Shown here piece after piece: positions 1 through 7,591 of a stretch of 16,125 nucleotides of DNA (position 1 is the stretch's first letter; every line of letters begins with the position of its first letter). The stretch comes from an uncultured Oscillospiraceae bacterium. GTDB taxonomy: Bacteria > Bacillota > Clostridia > Oscillospirales > Oscillospiraceae. A program made the translations under genes and the position numbers. Under the pieces are notes generated by a model. That model saw only the letters and a list, made by a program, of their open reading frames with translations. It did not search any database and had not been told where the DNA came from. Location of the stretch: NCBI GenBank assembly GCA_900763675.1, contig CAAFLE010000107.1:1-16125 (forward strand), in the 5' to 3' direction.

Positions 1-10
1 AAGCAGTTTT

Positions 11-108
11 GCGGGAGCAGAAATGCCCCCAGACAATGAAAAGTCCGCAGAGAATACTTTGTGTATTCTCAAGGGCTTTGAGGAAGTATGAGGGCATTTC
101 TGCCCCGC
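11..108. repeat. Long imperfect palindrome (nested hairpin)
   Basis: Seen directly: GCAGAAATGCCC (17-28) is the exact reverse complement of 92-103. The stem continues outward with GCGGG (11-15) against CCCGC (104-108), leaving only A16 bulged. Inside it, 40-46 pairs with 73-79 (one G-T pair), and GAGAATAC (50-57) pairs perfectly with 63-70 around a 5-base loop. The whole 98-base stretch can therefore fold into one long rod. No coding frame is credible here. It could be a MITE- or REP-like element, or the terminator/3' end of an upstream gene outside the window. There is no T-run right after it on the + strand. Confidence 0.6.
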
Positions 109-147
109 CAAACCGCGTTTGCCCTTGTCAATCGACGCAAAAAGCAG

Positions 148-176
148 TTGTAAAGACATGGCGTTTCCTGTATGAT
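148..176 (+). promoter_or_regulatory. Predicted sigma-A-type promoter of the MFS transporter gene
   Basis: TTGTAA (148-153) and TATGAT (171-176) are separated by exactly 17 bases, a good vegetative promoter match (4/6 and 5/6). Transcription would start near 183, giving a leader of about 48 bases before the GTG start at 231. This is a consensus reading only. Confidence 0.55.
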
Positions 177-196
177 GGGAGAAGAGTTTTTTGAAA

Positions 197-223
197 GTGC
201 GGCGCACCGCCGCACGGGGAGGG
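197..223 (+). promoter_or_regulatory. Leader hairpin abutting the Shine-Dalgarno of the MFS gene
   Basis: GTGCGGCG (197-204) pairs perfectly with CGCCGCAC (208-215) around a 3-base loop. The stem ends directly against the GGGGAGGG ribosome-binding site (216-223), which lies 7 bases before the GTG start at 231. In the predicted transcript this hairpin fills most of the 5' leader. It could affect ribosome access or mRNA stability; any regulatory role is inference. Confidence 0.5.
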
Positions 224-230
224 AACCACC

Positions 231-1646
231 GTGAAGCTCAATTACAAGCGCACCTTTCTCATCGGCTTTGCCTTTTTCGGCATTCTCCTGCTCTGGCAGG
301 TGTACGATTCCTGGTGTCCGACGTTTCTGACGGACATTTTTGCCCGCCGGTTCTACGGGATGTCGTCCGCCGCGCTCAAGGCGAGCGACCCGCAGCACAT
401 TCTGCACGTGCAGTGGATTGTCGGCATTATCATGGCGTGCGACAACCTTGCCGCGCTCATTCTGCTGCCCATTTTCGGCAGTCTGTCCGACCGGACGCAC
501 ACGAAGATCGGCAAGCGTATGCCGTATATCCTCGTCGGTACGTTTGTCTCGGCGATCGCGTTCCCGTTCATTCCGCTCTTTTTTCACAACAACAACATCA
601 CCGGGATGGTCGCCATGATGGCGATCGTGCTGATCTTTATGATGATGTACCGCAACCCGGCGGTCGCGCTCATGCCCGACATCACGCCCAAGCCCCTGCG
701 GGCGAAAGCCAACGGCATCATCAACATCATGGGCTACATCGGCGGCGCGTTCGCAACGGTGCTGGGGCTGTTCCTCGTGCTGAGCAGCTACATCAACGCG
801 CCCGACCATGAACGGAATCTCTGGATCATCGAGCTGCCGTTTATTATCGCCTCGGTGCTGATGGTCATTTCGGCGCTCGTGCTGTTCGCCACGATCAAGG
901 AGAACAAGGTCGAGGCGGAGATGGCGGAGGAGCTGGCGCTCGGCGAGGAGATGGCGGCGGTCGAAACGCCCATCGACGACGATAAGCCCATGAGCAAGGC
1001 AAACAAGCGGATGCTCCTTGCCATTCTCGGCGCGGAGTTTCTGTGGTTCATGTCTGACAACGCCCTCGGCACGTACATCGGCAACTATGTCATTTACTAT
1101 CTCAACAGCGTTTCAAGCGCGACGATGATCCTCACGATCCTCGGCGGACTGGCGTCGGTCATCGGCTTTGCGACCGCCGGCTCCATTGCCGAGAAGATCG
1201 GGCGGAAATGGACGATCTCCTGCGGTCTCGCATGTACGCTCGTGGGGCTGATCCTCATGTGCTTTGCCGCGCCGACCGGGCGCATCGTCGGCGAGCGGGG
1301 CGAGTATGCGTTCCCGACGCTGCTGTTCGTCGTCTGGGCGATCAAGGGCTTCGGCATGGCGCTGGTGCATAACTGCTCGTTCCCGATGGTCGTGGAGCTT
1401 TGCTCAAGCAAGAAGATCGGCAAATTCACCGGCTATTACTATGCGGCGAGTATGTCCGCGCAGACGATCACGCCCGTTGCGCTCGGCTTTGTGCTGGATG
1501 CGACGATGGCGTGGCGCACGCTGCCGGTGTATGCGTCGATCCTCACCGCGGCGAGCCTTGCGGTGTTTACGCTGCTCGTGAAGAACATCAAGGCGAAGAA
1601 GGTCGATCACGTCAAGGGTCTCGACGCTCTCGGCGCGGAGGACTGA
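231..1646 (+). CDS. SLC45/GPH-like MFS sugar transporter
   Basis: A 471-residue polytopic membrane protein with about 12 predicted hydrophobic segments, starting with the helix at residues 8-24. The loop between helices 2 and 3 carries GSLSDRTHTKIGKR (83-96), the MFS signature in the form typical of the SLC45/GPH glycoside-cation symporters. A matching segment around YRNPAVALMPDITP resembles the family's second conserved region. An acidic central loop (about residues 220-255) separates the two six-helix halves. Family members import disaccharides such as sucrose or maltose with protons; the substrate here cannot be read from sequence. The start is GTG, supported by GGGGAGGG 7 bases upstream. 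It is a single-gene unit, convergent with the glycolytic operon, which fits sugar uptake feeding glycolysis (inference). Confidence 0.85.
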   Translation: MKLNYKRTFLIGFAFFGILLLWQVYDSWCPTFLTDIFARRFYGMSSAALKASDPQHILHVQWIVGIIMACDNLAALILLPIFGSLSDRTHTKIGKRMPYILVGTFVSAIAFPFIPLFFHNNNITGMVAMMAIVLIFMMMYRNPAVALMPDITPKPLRAKANGIINIMGYIGGAFATVLGLFLVLSSYINAPDHERNLWIIELPFIIASVLMVISALVLFATIKENKVEAEMAEELALGEEMAAVETPIDDDKPMSKANKRMLLAILGAEFLWFMSDNALGTYIGNYVIYYLNSVSSATMILTILGGLASVIGFATAGSIAEKIGRKWTISCGLACTLVGLILMCFAAPTGRIVGERGEYAFPTLLFVVWAIKGFGMALVHNCSFPMVVELCSSKKIGKFTGYYYAASMSAQTITPVALGFVLDATMAWRTLPVYASILTAASLAVFTLLVKNIKAKKVDHVKGLDALGAED

Positions 1647-1673
1647 AAAGCGCCGGAGCTTCCTGCAAATCAG

Positions 1674-1713
1674 AAAGCCCGCGGGGCATGGGATTCCATG
1701 CCCCGCGGGCTGC
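1674..1713 (-). terminator. Terminator of the pgk-tpiA-gpmI-eno operon
   Basis: GCCCGCGGGGCATGG (1677-1691) and its exact reverse complement (1696-1710) form a 15-bp stem with a 4-base loop. On the - strand the stem is followed by TTTCTGATTTG, a modest U-tract 15 bases after the eno stop. On the + strand no T-run follows, so for the MFS gene it would be at most a weak, shared terminator. Confidence 0.75.
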
Positions 1714-1724
1714 CGTATATTCTC

Positions 1725-3017
1725 TTACCGGATGGAGAAGAACGCTGCCTTCCCCGGATACTGCGCAGCGTCGAACAGCTCCTCCTCGATGCGCAGGAGC
1801 TGGTTGTACTTCGCCACGCGGTCGGTGCGGCTCGGGGCGCCGGTCTTGATCTGTCCGGCGTTCAGACCGACGACGAGATCGGCGATCGTGGTGTCCTCCG
1901 TCTCGCCGGAGCGGTGGGAGACGACCGTCGTGTACCCGGCGCGGTTGGCAAGCTGTATGGCGTCGAGCGTTTCGGTGAGCGTGCCGATCTGGTTGAGCTT
2001 GATGAGAACGCTGTTTGCCACGCGCTTCTCCAGACCCATCTTGATGCGCCGCACGTTCGTGACGAAAAGATCGTCGCCGACGAGCTGTACGCGGTGTCCG
2101 AGCGCGTCGGTGAGCATCTTCCAGCCCTCCCAGTCGTCCTCCGCCATGCAGTCCTCCAGAGAGATGATGGGGTACTTGTCGCAGAACGAGACCCACATAT
2201 CGACCATCTCCTGCCGTGTCATCGTGATGCCGCGCTTCGGCAGATGGTAGCAGCCGTCCTCGGCGTTGAACCAGTCGGAGCAGGCGGCGTCCATCGCAAG
2301 CATAAAGTCCTCGCCGGGCTTGTACCCGGCGGTCTCGATTGCCTGCACGATGGCGCGGAGACCGTCCTCGTCGCTCGCAAGGTCGCTGGGGGCGTAGCCG
2401 CCCTCGTCGCCGACGCTCGAGGTGTGCAGCACCTTGGAGAGAACATGGAACACCTCGCTGCACCAGCGCAGCGCTTCCTTCCAGCTCTTCGCGCCGACGG
2501 GCATGATCATAAACTCCTGAATGTCCGCCGCAGACGACGGCGCGTGGACGCCGCCGTTGAGGACGTTCATCATCGGCACGGGCAGCGTCTTGGCGTTCAC
2601 GCCGCCGATATAGTTGTAGAGCGGCAGCCCCAGCGCCTCGGCGCTTGCCTTCGCCACGGCGAGCGACACGCCGAGCATGGCGTTCGCGCCGAGCCGGGTC
2701 TTGTTCGGCGTGCCGTCCAGCTCGATGAGGATCTTGTCGATATACGGCTGGTCGAGCGCGTTGAGACCGTTGAGCGCCTCGGCGATCTCGCCGTTGACGT
2801 TTTCGACCGCCGTCTGCACGCCCTTGCCGAGATAGCGGCTCTTGTCGCCGTCGCGCAGCTCGCACGCCTCGTAAACGCCGGTGGACGCGCCGGACGGCAC
2901 CGCCGCCCTGCCCGTGACGCCGTTATCGAGCGTCACCTCGACCTCGACCGTGGGGTTGCCGCGGGAGTCGAGAATCTCTCTGCCGAGAACATCGACGATT
3001 TCAAAATACTCTTTCAT
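1725..3017 (-). CDS. eno: Enolase (phosphopyruvate hydratase)
   Basis: A full-length 430-residue enolase, which converts 2-phosphoglycerate to phosphoenolpyruvate in the cytoplasm with Mg2+. Visible family signatures include the N-terminal motif REILDSRGNPTVEVEV, the GASTG loop, the metal-site segment SLEDCMAEDDW, GDDLFVTN, the catalytic-lysine segment LIKLNQIGT, and the C-terminal signature SHRSGETEDTTIADL. The ATG start has AAGGAG just upstream. It is the last gene of the - strand operon, 34 bases after gpmI, with the operon terminator 15 bases beyond its stop. Length and motifs are normal and nothing suggests decay. Confidence 0.98.
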   Translation of the reverse strand: MKEYFEIVDVLGREILDSRGNPTVEVEVTLDNGVTGRAAVPSGASTGVYEACELRDGDKSRYLGKGVQTAVENVNGEIAEALNGLNALDQPYIDKILIELDGTPNKTRLGANAMLGVSLAVAKASAEALGLPLYNYIGGVNAKTLPVPMMNVLNGGVHAPSSAADIQEFMIMPVGAKSWKEALRWCSEVFHVLSKVLHTSSVGDEGGYAPSDLASDEDGLRAIVQAIETAGYKPGEDFMLAMDAACSDWFNAEDGCYHLPKRGITMTRQEMVDMWVSFCDKYPIISLEDCMAEDDWEGWKMLTDALGHRVQLVGDDLFVTNVRRIKMGLEKRVANSVLIKLNQIGTLTETLDAIQLANRAGYTTVVSHRSGETEDTTIADLVVGLNAGQIKTGAPSRTDRVAKYNQLLRIEEELFDAAQYPGKAAFFSIR

Positions 3018-3051
3018 AAAAGCTCCTTTCCGGATGGGCGGGTCAACGGAC

Positions 3052-4572
3052 TTACTTCACAATGAGACTCTCGCCGGTCATCTGCACGGGCTTGGCAAGA
3101 CCCATAAGGTCGAGCATCGTCGGGCAGAGATCGCAGAGCCGGCCGGGGCGCAGCTTCACGTCCGCACCGGCGACGATCAGCGGCACGGGGTTGGTGGTGT
3201 GGGCGGTGTCGGGGCTTCCGTCCGGCTTCATAATGCGGTCGGCGTTGCCGTGGTCGGCAGTGATGAGGATCACGCCGCCCATGTTGCGCACGGCGGAAAC
3301 GATCTGCCCGACGCACGTGTCCACGGTCTCCACCGCTTTGATCGCCGCCGGCTTGACGCCGGTATGACCGACCATGTCGCAGTTGGCAAGGTTGCAGATC
3401 ACGACGTCGTACTTGCCGCTTTCAATGCGCGAGGCGCACTCGGCGGCGACCTTGTAGGCGCTCATCTCGGGGATAAGATCGTAGGTCGGATACTCCTTCG
3501 GGGACGGGATGAGGCAGCGGTCCTCGCCGGGATAGCTCGTCTCGGTGCCGCCGTTGAAGAAGAACGTCACGTGGGCGTATTTCTCCGTTTCGGCGATGCG
3601 CAGCTGCGTCTTGCCGAGCTTGCCGAGGTATTCGCCGAACGTCATGTCGATCTCCTCCGGCGGGAAGGCGACCGTCACGTTGGGGATGGTCGCGTCGTAC
3701 TGCGTGGTGCAGACGTAGTGCAGCGGGAAGAAGCCGTTCGGGCGCACAAAGCCGTCAAAATCGGGATCGACGAGAGCGCGGGTCATCTCGCGGGCGCGGT
3801 CGGGGCGGAAGTTGATGAAAATAACGCTGTCGCCGGAGCGGATGCAGCCGGCGGGATCGCACACGGTCGGCACCACGAACTCATCCGTCACGCCCGCCTT
3901 GTAGCTCTCCTCCACGGCGTGGACGGGGTCGGCGTCCTGCACGCCCTCGCCGCAGACGACGGCGCGGTAGCCCTTTTCGACGCGGTCCCAGCGTTTGTCG
4001 CGGTCCATGCCGTAAAAGCGGCCCTGCAGCGTTGCGACCTTGCCGACGCCAAGCTCGGCGCACTTTTCCACCAGCGCCTTGACATAGCCTGCGCCGGAGG
4101 TGGGGGCGACGTCGCGCCCGTCGAGCAGCGCATGGACGTAAACGTCCTTCACGCCGCGGCGCTTTGCCATTTCGAGCAGCGCGAACAGGTGGCTGATGTG
4201 GCTGTGGACGCCGCCGTCGGAGAGCAGACCCATGAGATGGAGCCGCGCCCCGGTGCGCACGCACTCGTCCATCGCGGACTTGTAGGCGGCGTTTTCAAAG
4301 AACGTGCCGTCCTTGACGGCGTTGGAAATGCGCGGCAGATCCTGATACACGACGCGGCCCGCGCCGATGTTCGTATGACCGACCTCGCTGTTGCCCATCT
4401 GCCCGGCGGGCAGACCGACGTCCAGACCGGACGCCTGCAGCTCGGTGTGCGGGCATTCGGCGAAGAGCTTATCGAGATTCGGGGTCTTTGCGCAGGAGAT
4501 GGCGTTTTCGGGACCCGCCGGGGCGAGACCGAAGCCGTCCATAATGAGAAGCACGGTCGGAGTTTTTTTCAT
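3052..4572 (-). CDS. gpmI: 2,3-bisphosphoglycerate-independent phosphoglycerate mutase
   Basis: 506 residues, the usual size for the cofactor-independent, two-metal (Mn2+) mutase that interconverts 3- and 2-phosphoglycerate. Metal ligand Asp12 lies in LLIMDGFG, and the phosphoserine nucleophile Ser61 lies in GQMGNSEVGHTNIGAGR. The phosphatase-domain half carries ILITADHGNAD and DTAHTTNPVPLI near the C-terminus. The gene starts 3 bases after the tpiA stop, and its Shine-Dalgarno AAGGAGG is formed by the last Lys-Glu-Glu codons of tpiA. Translation of the two is therefore probably coupled. It sits third in the operon, before eno. Confidence 0.97.
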   Translation of the reverse strand: MKKTPTVLLIMDGFGLAPAGPENAISCAKTPNLDKLFAECPHTELQASGLDVGLPAGQMGNSEVGHTNIGAGRVVYQDLPRISNAVKDGTFFENAAYKSAMDECVRTGARLHLMGLLSDGGVHSHISHLFALLEMAKRRGVKDVYVHALLDGRDVAPTSGAGYVKALVEKCAELGVGKVATLQGRFYGMDRDKRWDRVEKGYRAVVCGEGVQDADPVHAVEESYKAGVTDEFVVPTVCDPAGCIRSGDSVIFINFRPDRAREMTRALVDPDFDGFVRPNGFFPLHYVCTTQYDATIPNVTVAFPPEEIDMTFGEYLGKLGKTQLRIAETEKYAHVTFFFNGGTETSYPGEDRCLIPSPKEYPTYDLIPEMSAYKVAAECASRIESGKYDVVICNLANCDMVGHTGVKPAAIKAVETVDTCVGQIVSAVRNMGGVILITADHGNADRIMKPDGSPDTAHTTNPVPLIVAGADVKLRPGRLCDLCPTMLDLMGLAKPVQMTGESLIVK

Positions 4573-4575
4573 GGC

Positions 4576-5352
4576 TTATTCCTCCTTGCAGCCCTCGCGG
4601 ATGATCGCGGCGAAATCGTCCACCTTGAGCGACGCGCCGCCGATGAGACCGCCGTCAATGTCCGGCTGCGCGAGCAGACCGGCGCAGTTTTTCGCGTTCA
4701 TCGAGCCGCCGTAGAGAATGCATACCTTGCGGGAGACGAGAGCGCCGTACTGGGCGCGGAGATGCTCGCGGATCGAGAAGCAGACCTCCTGCGCCTGCTC
4801 GTCGGTCGCGGTGCGGCCCGTGCCGATCGCCCAGATCGGCTCATAGGCGATGACGACCTTTTTGACCTGCTCGTCCGTCAGCCCGTACAGCGCCGCCTTG
4901 ACCTGATAGGCGATGCGCTCCATCGTGAGATCGCGGTCGCGCTCGGAGAGCGATTCGCCGACGCACACGATCGGGGTGATGCCCCGTTCAAGCAGCGCGT
5001 GGACCTTCGTGTTCACCAGCTCGTCGGTGTCGCCGTTATCGGCGCGGCGCTCGCTGTGACCGACAATGCAGTATTTTGCACCGAGATCGGCGATCATATC
5101 CGCGCTGATCTCGCCGGTATGTGCGCCCTTGTCAAACTCGGAGATGTTCTGAGCGCCGACGCCGATGCGCCGCGCCTTTTCCTTGGCGAGCGCGGCAAGG
5201 TGCGTCGCCGGGACGCAGAGAACGACGCTGCATCCGTTCATGCCGGAGGGCAGCTTTCCGCGCAGCTCCTCGACAAACGGCTTCACGCCGGAGGGGAGCT
5301 GGTTCATCTTCCAGTTTCCGGCGATGATGACTTTCCGGTATTTCTTGTTCAT
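4576..5352 (-). CDS. tpiA: Triose-phosphate isomerase
   Basis: 258 residues, a complete TIM barrel that interconverts dihydroxyacetone phosphate and glyceraldehyde-3-phosphate. Substrate-binding Asn13 and Lys15 lie in AGNWKMN, catalytic His99 in CIVGHSERR, catalytic base Glu171 in AYEPIWAIGTG, and the phosphate-gripping loop in ILYGGSMNAKN. One small departure is GAHTGE (76-81) where most family members have GAFTGE; function should not suffer. The ATG is preceded by AGGGAGG. A GC-only hairpin fills much of the 61-base gap from pgk, while gpmI follows after 3 bases. Confidence 0.98.
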   Translation of the reverse strand: MNKKYRKVIIAGNWKMNQLPSGVKPFVEELRGKLPSGMNGCSVVLCVPATHLAALAKEKARRIGVGAQNISEFDKGAHTGEISADMIADLGAKYCIVGHSERRADNGDTDELVNTKVHALLERGITPIVCVGESLSERDRDLTMERIAYQVKAALYGLTDEQVKKVVIAYEPIWAIGTGRTATDEQAQEVCFSIREHLRAQYGALVSRKVCILYGGSMNAKNCAGLLAQPDIDGGLIGGASLKVDDFAAIIREGCKEE

Positions 5353-5377
5353 AGGTGGTTCCTCCCTTTTATGGCGA

Positions 5378-5401
5378 CGGGGCGGGGAATGCCCCGCCCC
5401 G
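5378..5401 (-). promoter_or_regulatory. GC-rich hairpin between pgk and tpiA
   Basis: CGGGGCGGGG (5378-5387) pairs perfectly with CCCCGCCCCG (5392-5401) around a 4-base loop. On the - strand it lies between the pgk stop and the tpiA Shine-Dalgarno and has no U-tract after it. It is therefore better read as an intercistronic stability or processing structure than as a terminator. Confidence 0.55.
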
Positions 5402-5413
5402 CGAATGTTGAAA

Positions 5414-6613
5414 TTACTTGTCGAGCAGGCACGCGACGCCGGGCAGCTCCTTGCCCTCCATGAACTCGAGGGAAGCGCCGCCGCCGGTGGAGACGTGGGT
5501 CACCTTGTCGGCGTAGCCCATCTTCTCGATGGCGCTCGCGCTGTCGCCGCCGCCGACGACCGTAACGCCCTTGCACTCTGCCATCGCCGCGGCGACCGCT
5601 TCGGTGCCCTTGGCGAACTTCGCAAACTCAAAAACGCCCATAGGACCGTTCCAGATGACGGTGCCGGCGCTTTTCACGGCGTCGCCGAACAGCTTCTGCG
5701 TCTCCGGTCCGATGTCCAGACCCTGCCAGCCGGCGGGGATGGCGTCCGCCGCGACGACCTTGCTCTCCGCGTCGGCGGCAAACTTGTCGGCAACGACGAC
5801 GTCCACCGGCAGAAGCAGCTTCACACCGGACTCCTCCGCCTTGGCGAGCATATTCTTGCAGTAGTCGATCTTCTCCTCGTCGAGCAGGGAGTCGCCGATC
5901 TCGTAGCCCTTCGCCTTGAGGAACGTGAACGCCATGCCGCCGCCGATGATGAGCGTGTCCGCCTTCTTGAGCAGATTCTCGATGACCGCCAGCTTGTCGG
6001 CGACCTTCGCGCCGCCGAGGACCGCCACGAGCGGGCGCTTGGGATCGTCGATCGCGCCGCCGAGCGCCGTCAGCTCCTTCTCCACGAGGAAGCCGCAGTA
6101 GGCGGGCAGATAATCCGCCACGCCGGCGGTGGAGGCGTGAGCGCGATGCACCGCGCCGAAGGCGTCGGAAACGTATACGTCCGCCAGAGAGGCAAGCTCC
6201 TTGGAGAACTCGGGGTCGTTCTTCTCCTCACGGGGATCAAAGCGGGTGTTTTCGAGCAGCAGCACCTCGCCCGGCTTGAGCGCGGCGGCTTTTGCCTTGG
6301 CGTCGGGACCGATGGTGTCCTCGGCGAACTCGACCGGCTTGCCGAGCAGCTCAGCAAAGCGGACGGCGACGCGCTTGAGCGTCAGGTTGGTCTTGGGATC
6401 GGGGTCCTTTTTGGGCTTGCCGAGATGCGAGCAGACGATCAGCGCGGCGCCGTCGTCCAGCAGGTACTGGATCGTGGGCAGCGCGGCGCGGATGCGCTTG
6501 TCGTTGGTGATTTCATGGGTGGTCTTGTCCAGAGGCACGTTGAAGTCCACACGCAGCAAAACCTTCTTGCCGGCAAAGCTCACGTCGCGGATGCTCTTCT
6601 TTTTGTAATTCAT
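5414..6613 (-). CDS. pgk: Phosphoglycerate kinase
   Basis: 399 residues, a full two-domain kinase making ATP and 3-phosphoglycerate from 1,3-bisphosphoglycerate. N-domain substrate-binding motifs are LRVDFNVPLD, CSHLGKPK and LLENTRFDPREEKND. DAFGAVHRAHAST and GGAKVADKLAVIENLL follow. C-domain nucleotide motifs are IGGGMAFTFL, WNGPMGVFEF and VVGGGDSASAIEKMG. The ATG has AGGAGG 8 bases upstream. It is the first gene of the operon; upstream lies a divergent promoter region, not gapA, so the glyceraldehyde-3-phosphate dehydrogenase gene must be elsewhere. Confidence 0.98.
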   Translation of the reverse strand: MNYKKKSIRDVSFAGKKVLLRVDFNVPLDKTTHEITNDKRIRAALPTIQYLLDDGAALIVCSHLGKPKKDPDPKTNLTLKRVAVRFAELLGKPVEFAEDTIGPDAKAKAAALKPGEVLLLENTRFDPREEKNDPEFSKELASLADVYVSDAFGAVHRAHASTAGVADYLPAYCGFLVEKELTALGGAIDDPKRPLVAVLGGAKVADKLAVIENLLKKADTLIIGGGMAFTFLKAKGYEIGDSLLDEEKIDYCKNMLAKAEESGVKLLLPVDVVVADKFAADAESKVVAADAIPAGWQGLDIGPETQKLFGDAVKSAGTVIWNGPMGVFEFAKFAKGTEAVAAAMAECKGVTVVGGGDSASAIEKMGYADKVTHVSTGGGASLEFMEGKELPGVACLLDK

Positions 6614-6652
6614 ATGTCTGACCTCCTAATAATAGTTTTTCCTTCTGAGCGC

Positions 6653-6681
6653 ATTGTAGTACACCGGTGCGTATTTTGCAA
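6653..6681 (-). promoter_or_regulatory. Predicted sigma-A promoter of the glycolytic operon
   Basis: Read on the - strand, TTGCAA (6681-6676) and TACAAT (6658-6653) have a spacer of exactly 17 bases. The start point would fall near 6646, about 33 bases before the pgk ATG. This is the only good promoter match in the region for the four-gene unit. Confidence 0.6.
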
Positions 6682-6693
6682 GTGAAATGTGTT

Positions 6694-6756
6694 GGTTTTC
6701 GTTCATTTCCAACGAAAAAAACCATGTTCTTTCAAACAAAATGTTTCGTTGCGAAA
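6694..6756. promoter_or_regulatory. Paired inverted repeats with TTCGTT/AACGAA half-sites between divergent promoters
   Basis: TTTTCGTT (6696-6703) and AACGAAAA (6711-6718) form an 8-bp inverted repeat around 7 bases. A second dyad, TTTCG-TTG-CGAAA (6744-6756), overlaps the -35 of the glycosyltransferase promoter. The hexamer TTCGTT or its complement occurs three times here. The first dyad starts 15 bases upstream of the pgk -35. This is arranged like an operator for a dimeric regulator; no regulator gene is visible nearby. Confidence 0.4.
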
Positions 6757-6777
6757 TGGGGCGCTTTGGTGTAAAAT
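6749..6777 (+). promoter_or_regulatory. Predicted promoter of the glycosyltransferase unit
   Basis: TTGCGA (6749-6754), a 17-base spacer and TAAAAT (6772-6777) fit a vegetative promoter. The transcript would start near 6784, leaving a leader of about 46 bases with AGGGAGG (6817-6823) before the ATG at 6830. This promoter position argues against the longer in-frame start at 6689, which lies upstream of it. Confidence 0.5.
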
Positions 6778-6829
6778 ACCAGTACAAGTATTCGGCGCTC
6801 CGCCGGGAATTATTCAGGGAGGAAAAATC

Positions 6830-7591
6830 ATGAAACCGGTTCCTGTTTTGTATATCGTCGTCCCCTGCTACAACGAGGAGGAGGCGCTGCCGCTCTCCGC
6901 GCCGGTGTTCCGCAAAAAGCTCGGCGATCTCGTCACCGCGGGCGCGATCGCGCCGGAGAGCCGCATCGTTCTGGTGGACGACGGCTCGAAGGACGCCACA
7001 TGGAGCATCATCCGCTCGCTGCACGAGAGCGACGCGCACTTCACCGGGCTGCGCCAGATCTGCAACCGCGGTCACCAGAACGCTCTCACCGCGGGACTGA
7101 TGTGGTCGCGCAGCCGCTGCGACATCACCATCAGCATCGACGCCGACCTGCAGGACGACATCGACGCCATGGACAAAATGGTGGAGAAATACAAGGAAGG
7201 CTGCGGCATCGTCTGCGGCGTCCGCGCCTCCCGCGCCACGGATACGTTCTTAAAGCGCACGACCGCCCGCGGGTACTATGCGATGATGAAGCTCTTCGGC
7301 TCCGATCTCATCTATGACCATGCCGACTACCGTCTCATGGACGCCGCGGCGCTCGAAGCGCTCTCGCACTACCACGGGGACGAGCTCTTCCTGCGTGGGC
7401 TGGTGAACCGGCTCGGCGCGAAGGTCGGCACGGTGAGCTATGACCGCCGCGCCCGCGAGGCGGGGGAGAGCAAGTATACGCTCAAAAAAATGCTCAAGCT
7501 CGCCGTGAAGGGCATGGAGTGCGGGCGGAAAAAGCCGGAGCGCACCAGCCGCTCGGACGACGCCGTCATCGCCGAGGTGCTGCATGAGTGA
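6830..7591 (+). CDS. Family 2 glycosyltransferase, soluble (no C-terminal membrane helices)
   Basis: 253 residues from the ATG at 6830, chosen because AGGGAGG is 6 bases upstream and a promoter lies between it and the longer start. It has a GT-A fold of the GtrB/dolichyl-phosphate-mannose-synthase type: VVPCYNEE (10-17), VDDGS (49-53), NRGHQNALTAG (79-89), the metal-binding DADLQDD (104-110), a YRLMD segment and ESKYTLKKMLKLA near the end. Relatives transfer sugar from UDP/GDP-sugars to undecaprenyl or dolichyl phosphate and usually carry two C-terminal membrane helices for about 310 residues. Here the protein stops where they would begin, in a charged tail. The acceptor is unknown. The last 8 bases overlap the radical SAM gene. 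Confidence 0.85.
   Translation: MKPVPVLYIVVPCYNEEEALPLSAPVFRKKLGDLVTAGAIAPESRIVLVDDGSKDATWSIIRSLHESDAHFTGLRQICNRGHQNALTAGLMWSRSRCDITISIDADLQDDIDAMDKMVEKYKEGCGIVCGVRASRATDTFLKRTTARGYYAMMKLFGSDLIYDHADYRLMDAAALEALSHYHGDELFLRGLVNRLGAKVGTVSYDRRAREAGESKYTLKKMLKLAVKGMECGRKKPERTSRSDDAVIAEVLHE

Noticed and set aside
9..194. 61-codon + strand frame across the left palindrome
   Set aside because: It has no ribosome-binding site, reads through both arms of the hairpin and the predicted promoter, and gives no recognisable protein.
2881..5463. 860-codon open frame on the + strand over eno, gpmI and tpiA
   Set aside because: It is antisense to four certain glycolytic genes. The frame is open because of their GC-rich codon bias, and its translation is low-complexity His/Arg/Ala-rich with no domain.
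6689..6829. 47-residue N-terminal extension of the glycosyltransferase
   Set aside because: It starts upstream of the predicted promoter with no ribosome-binding site. The GT2 family begins at the YIVVPCYNEE strand, and AGGGAGG precedes the ATG at 6830.
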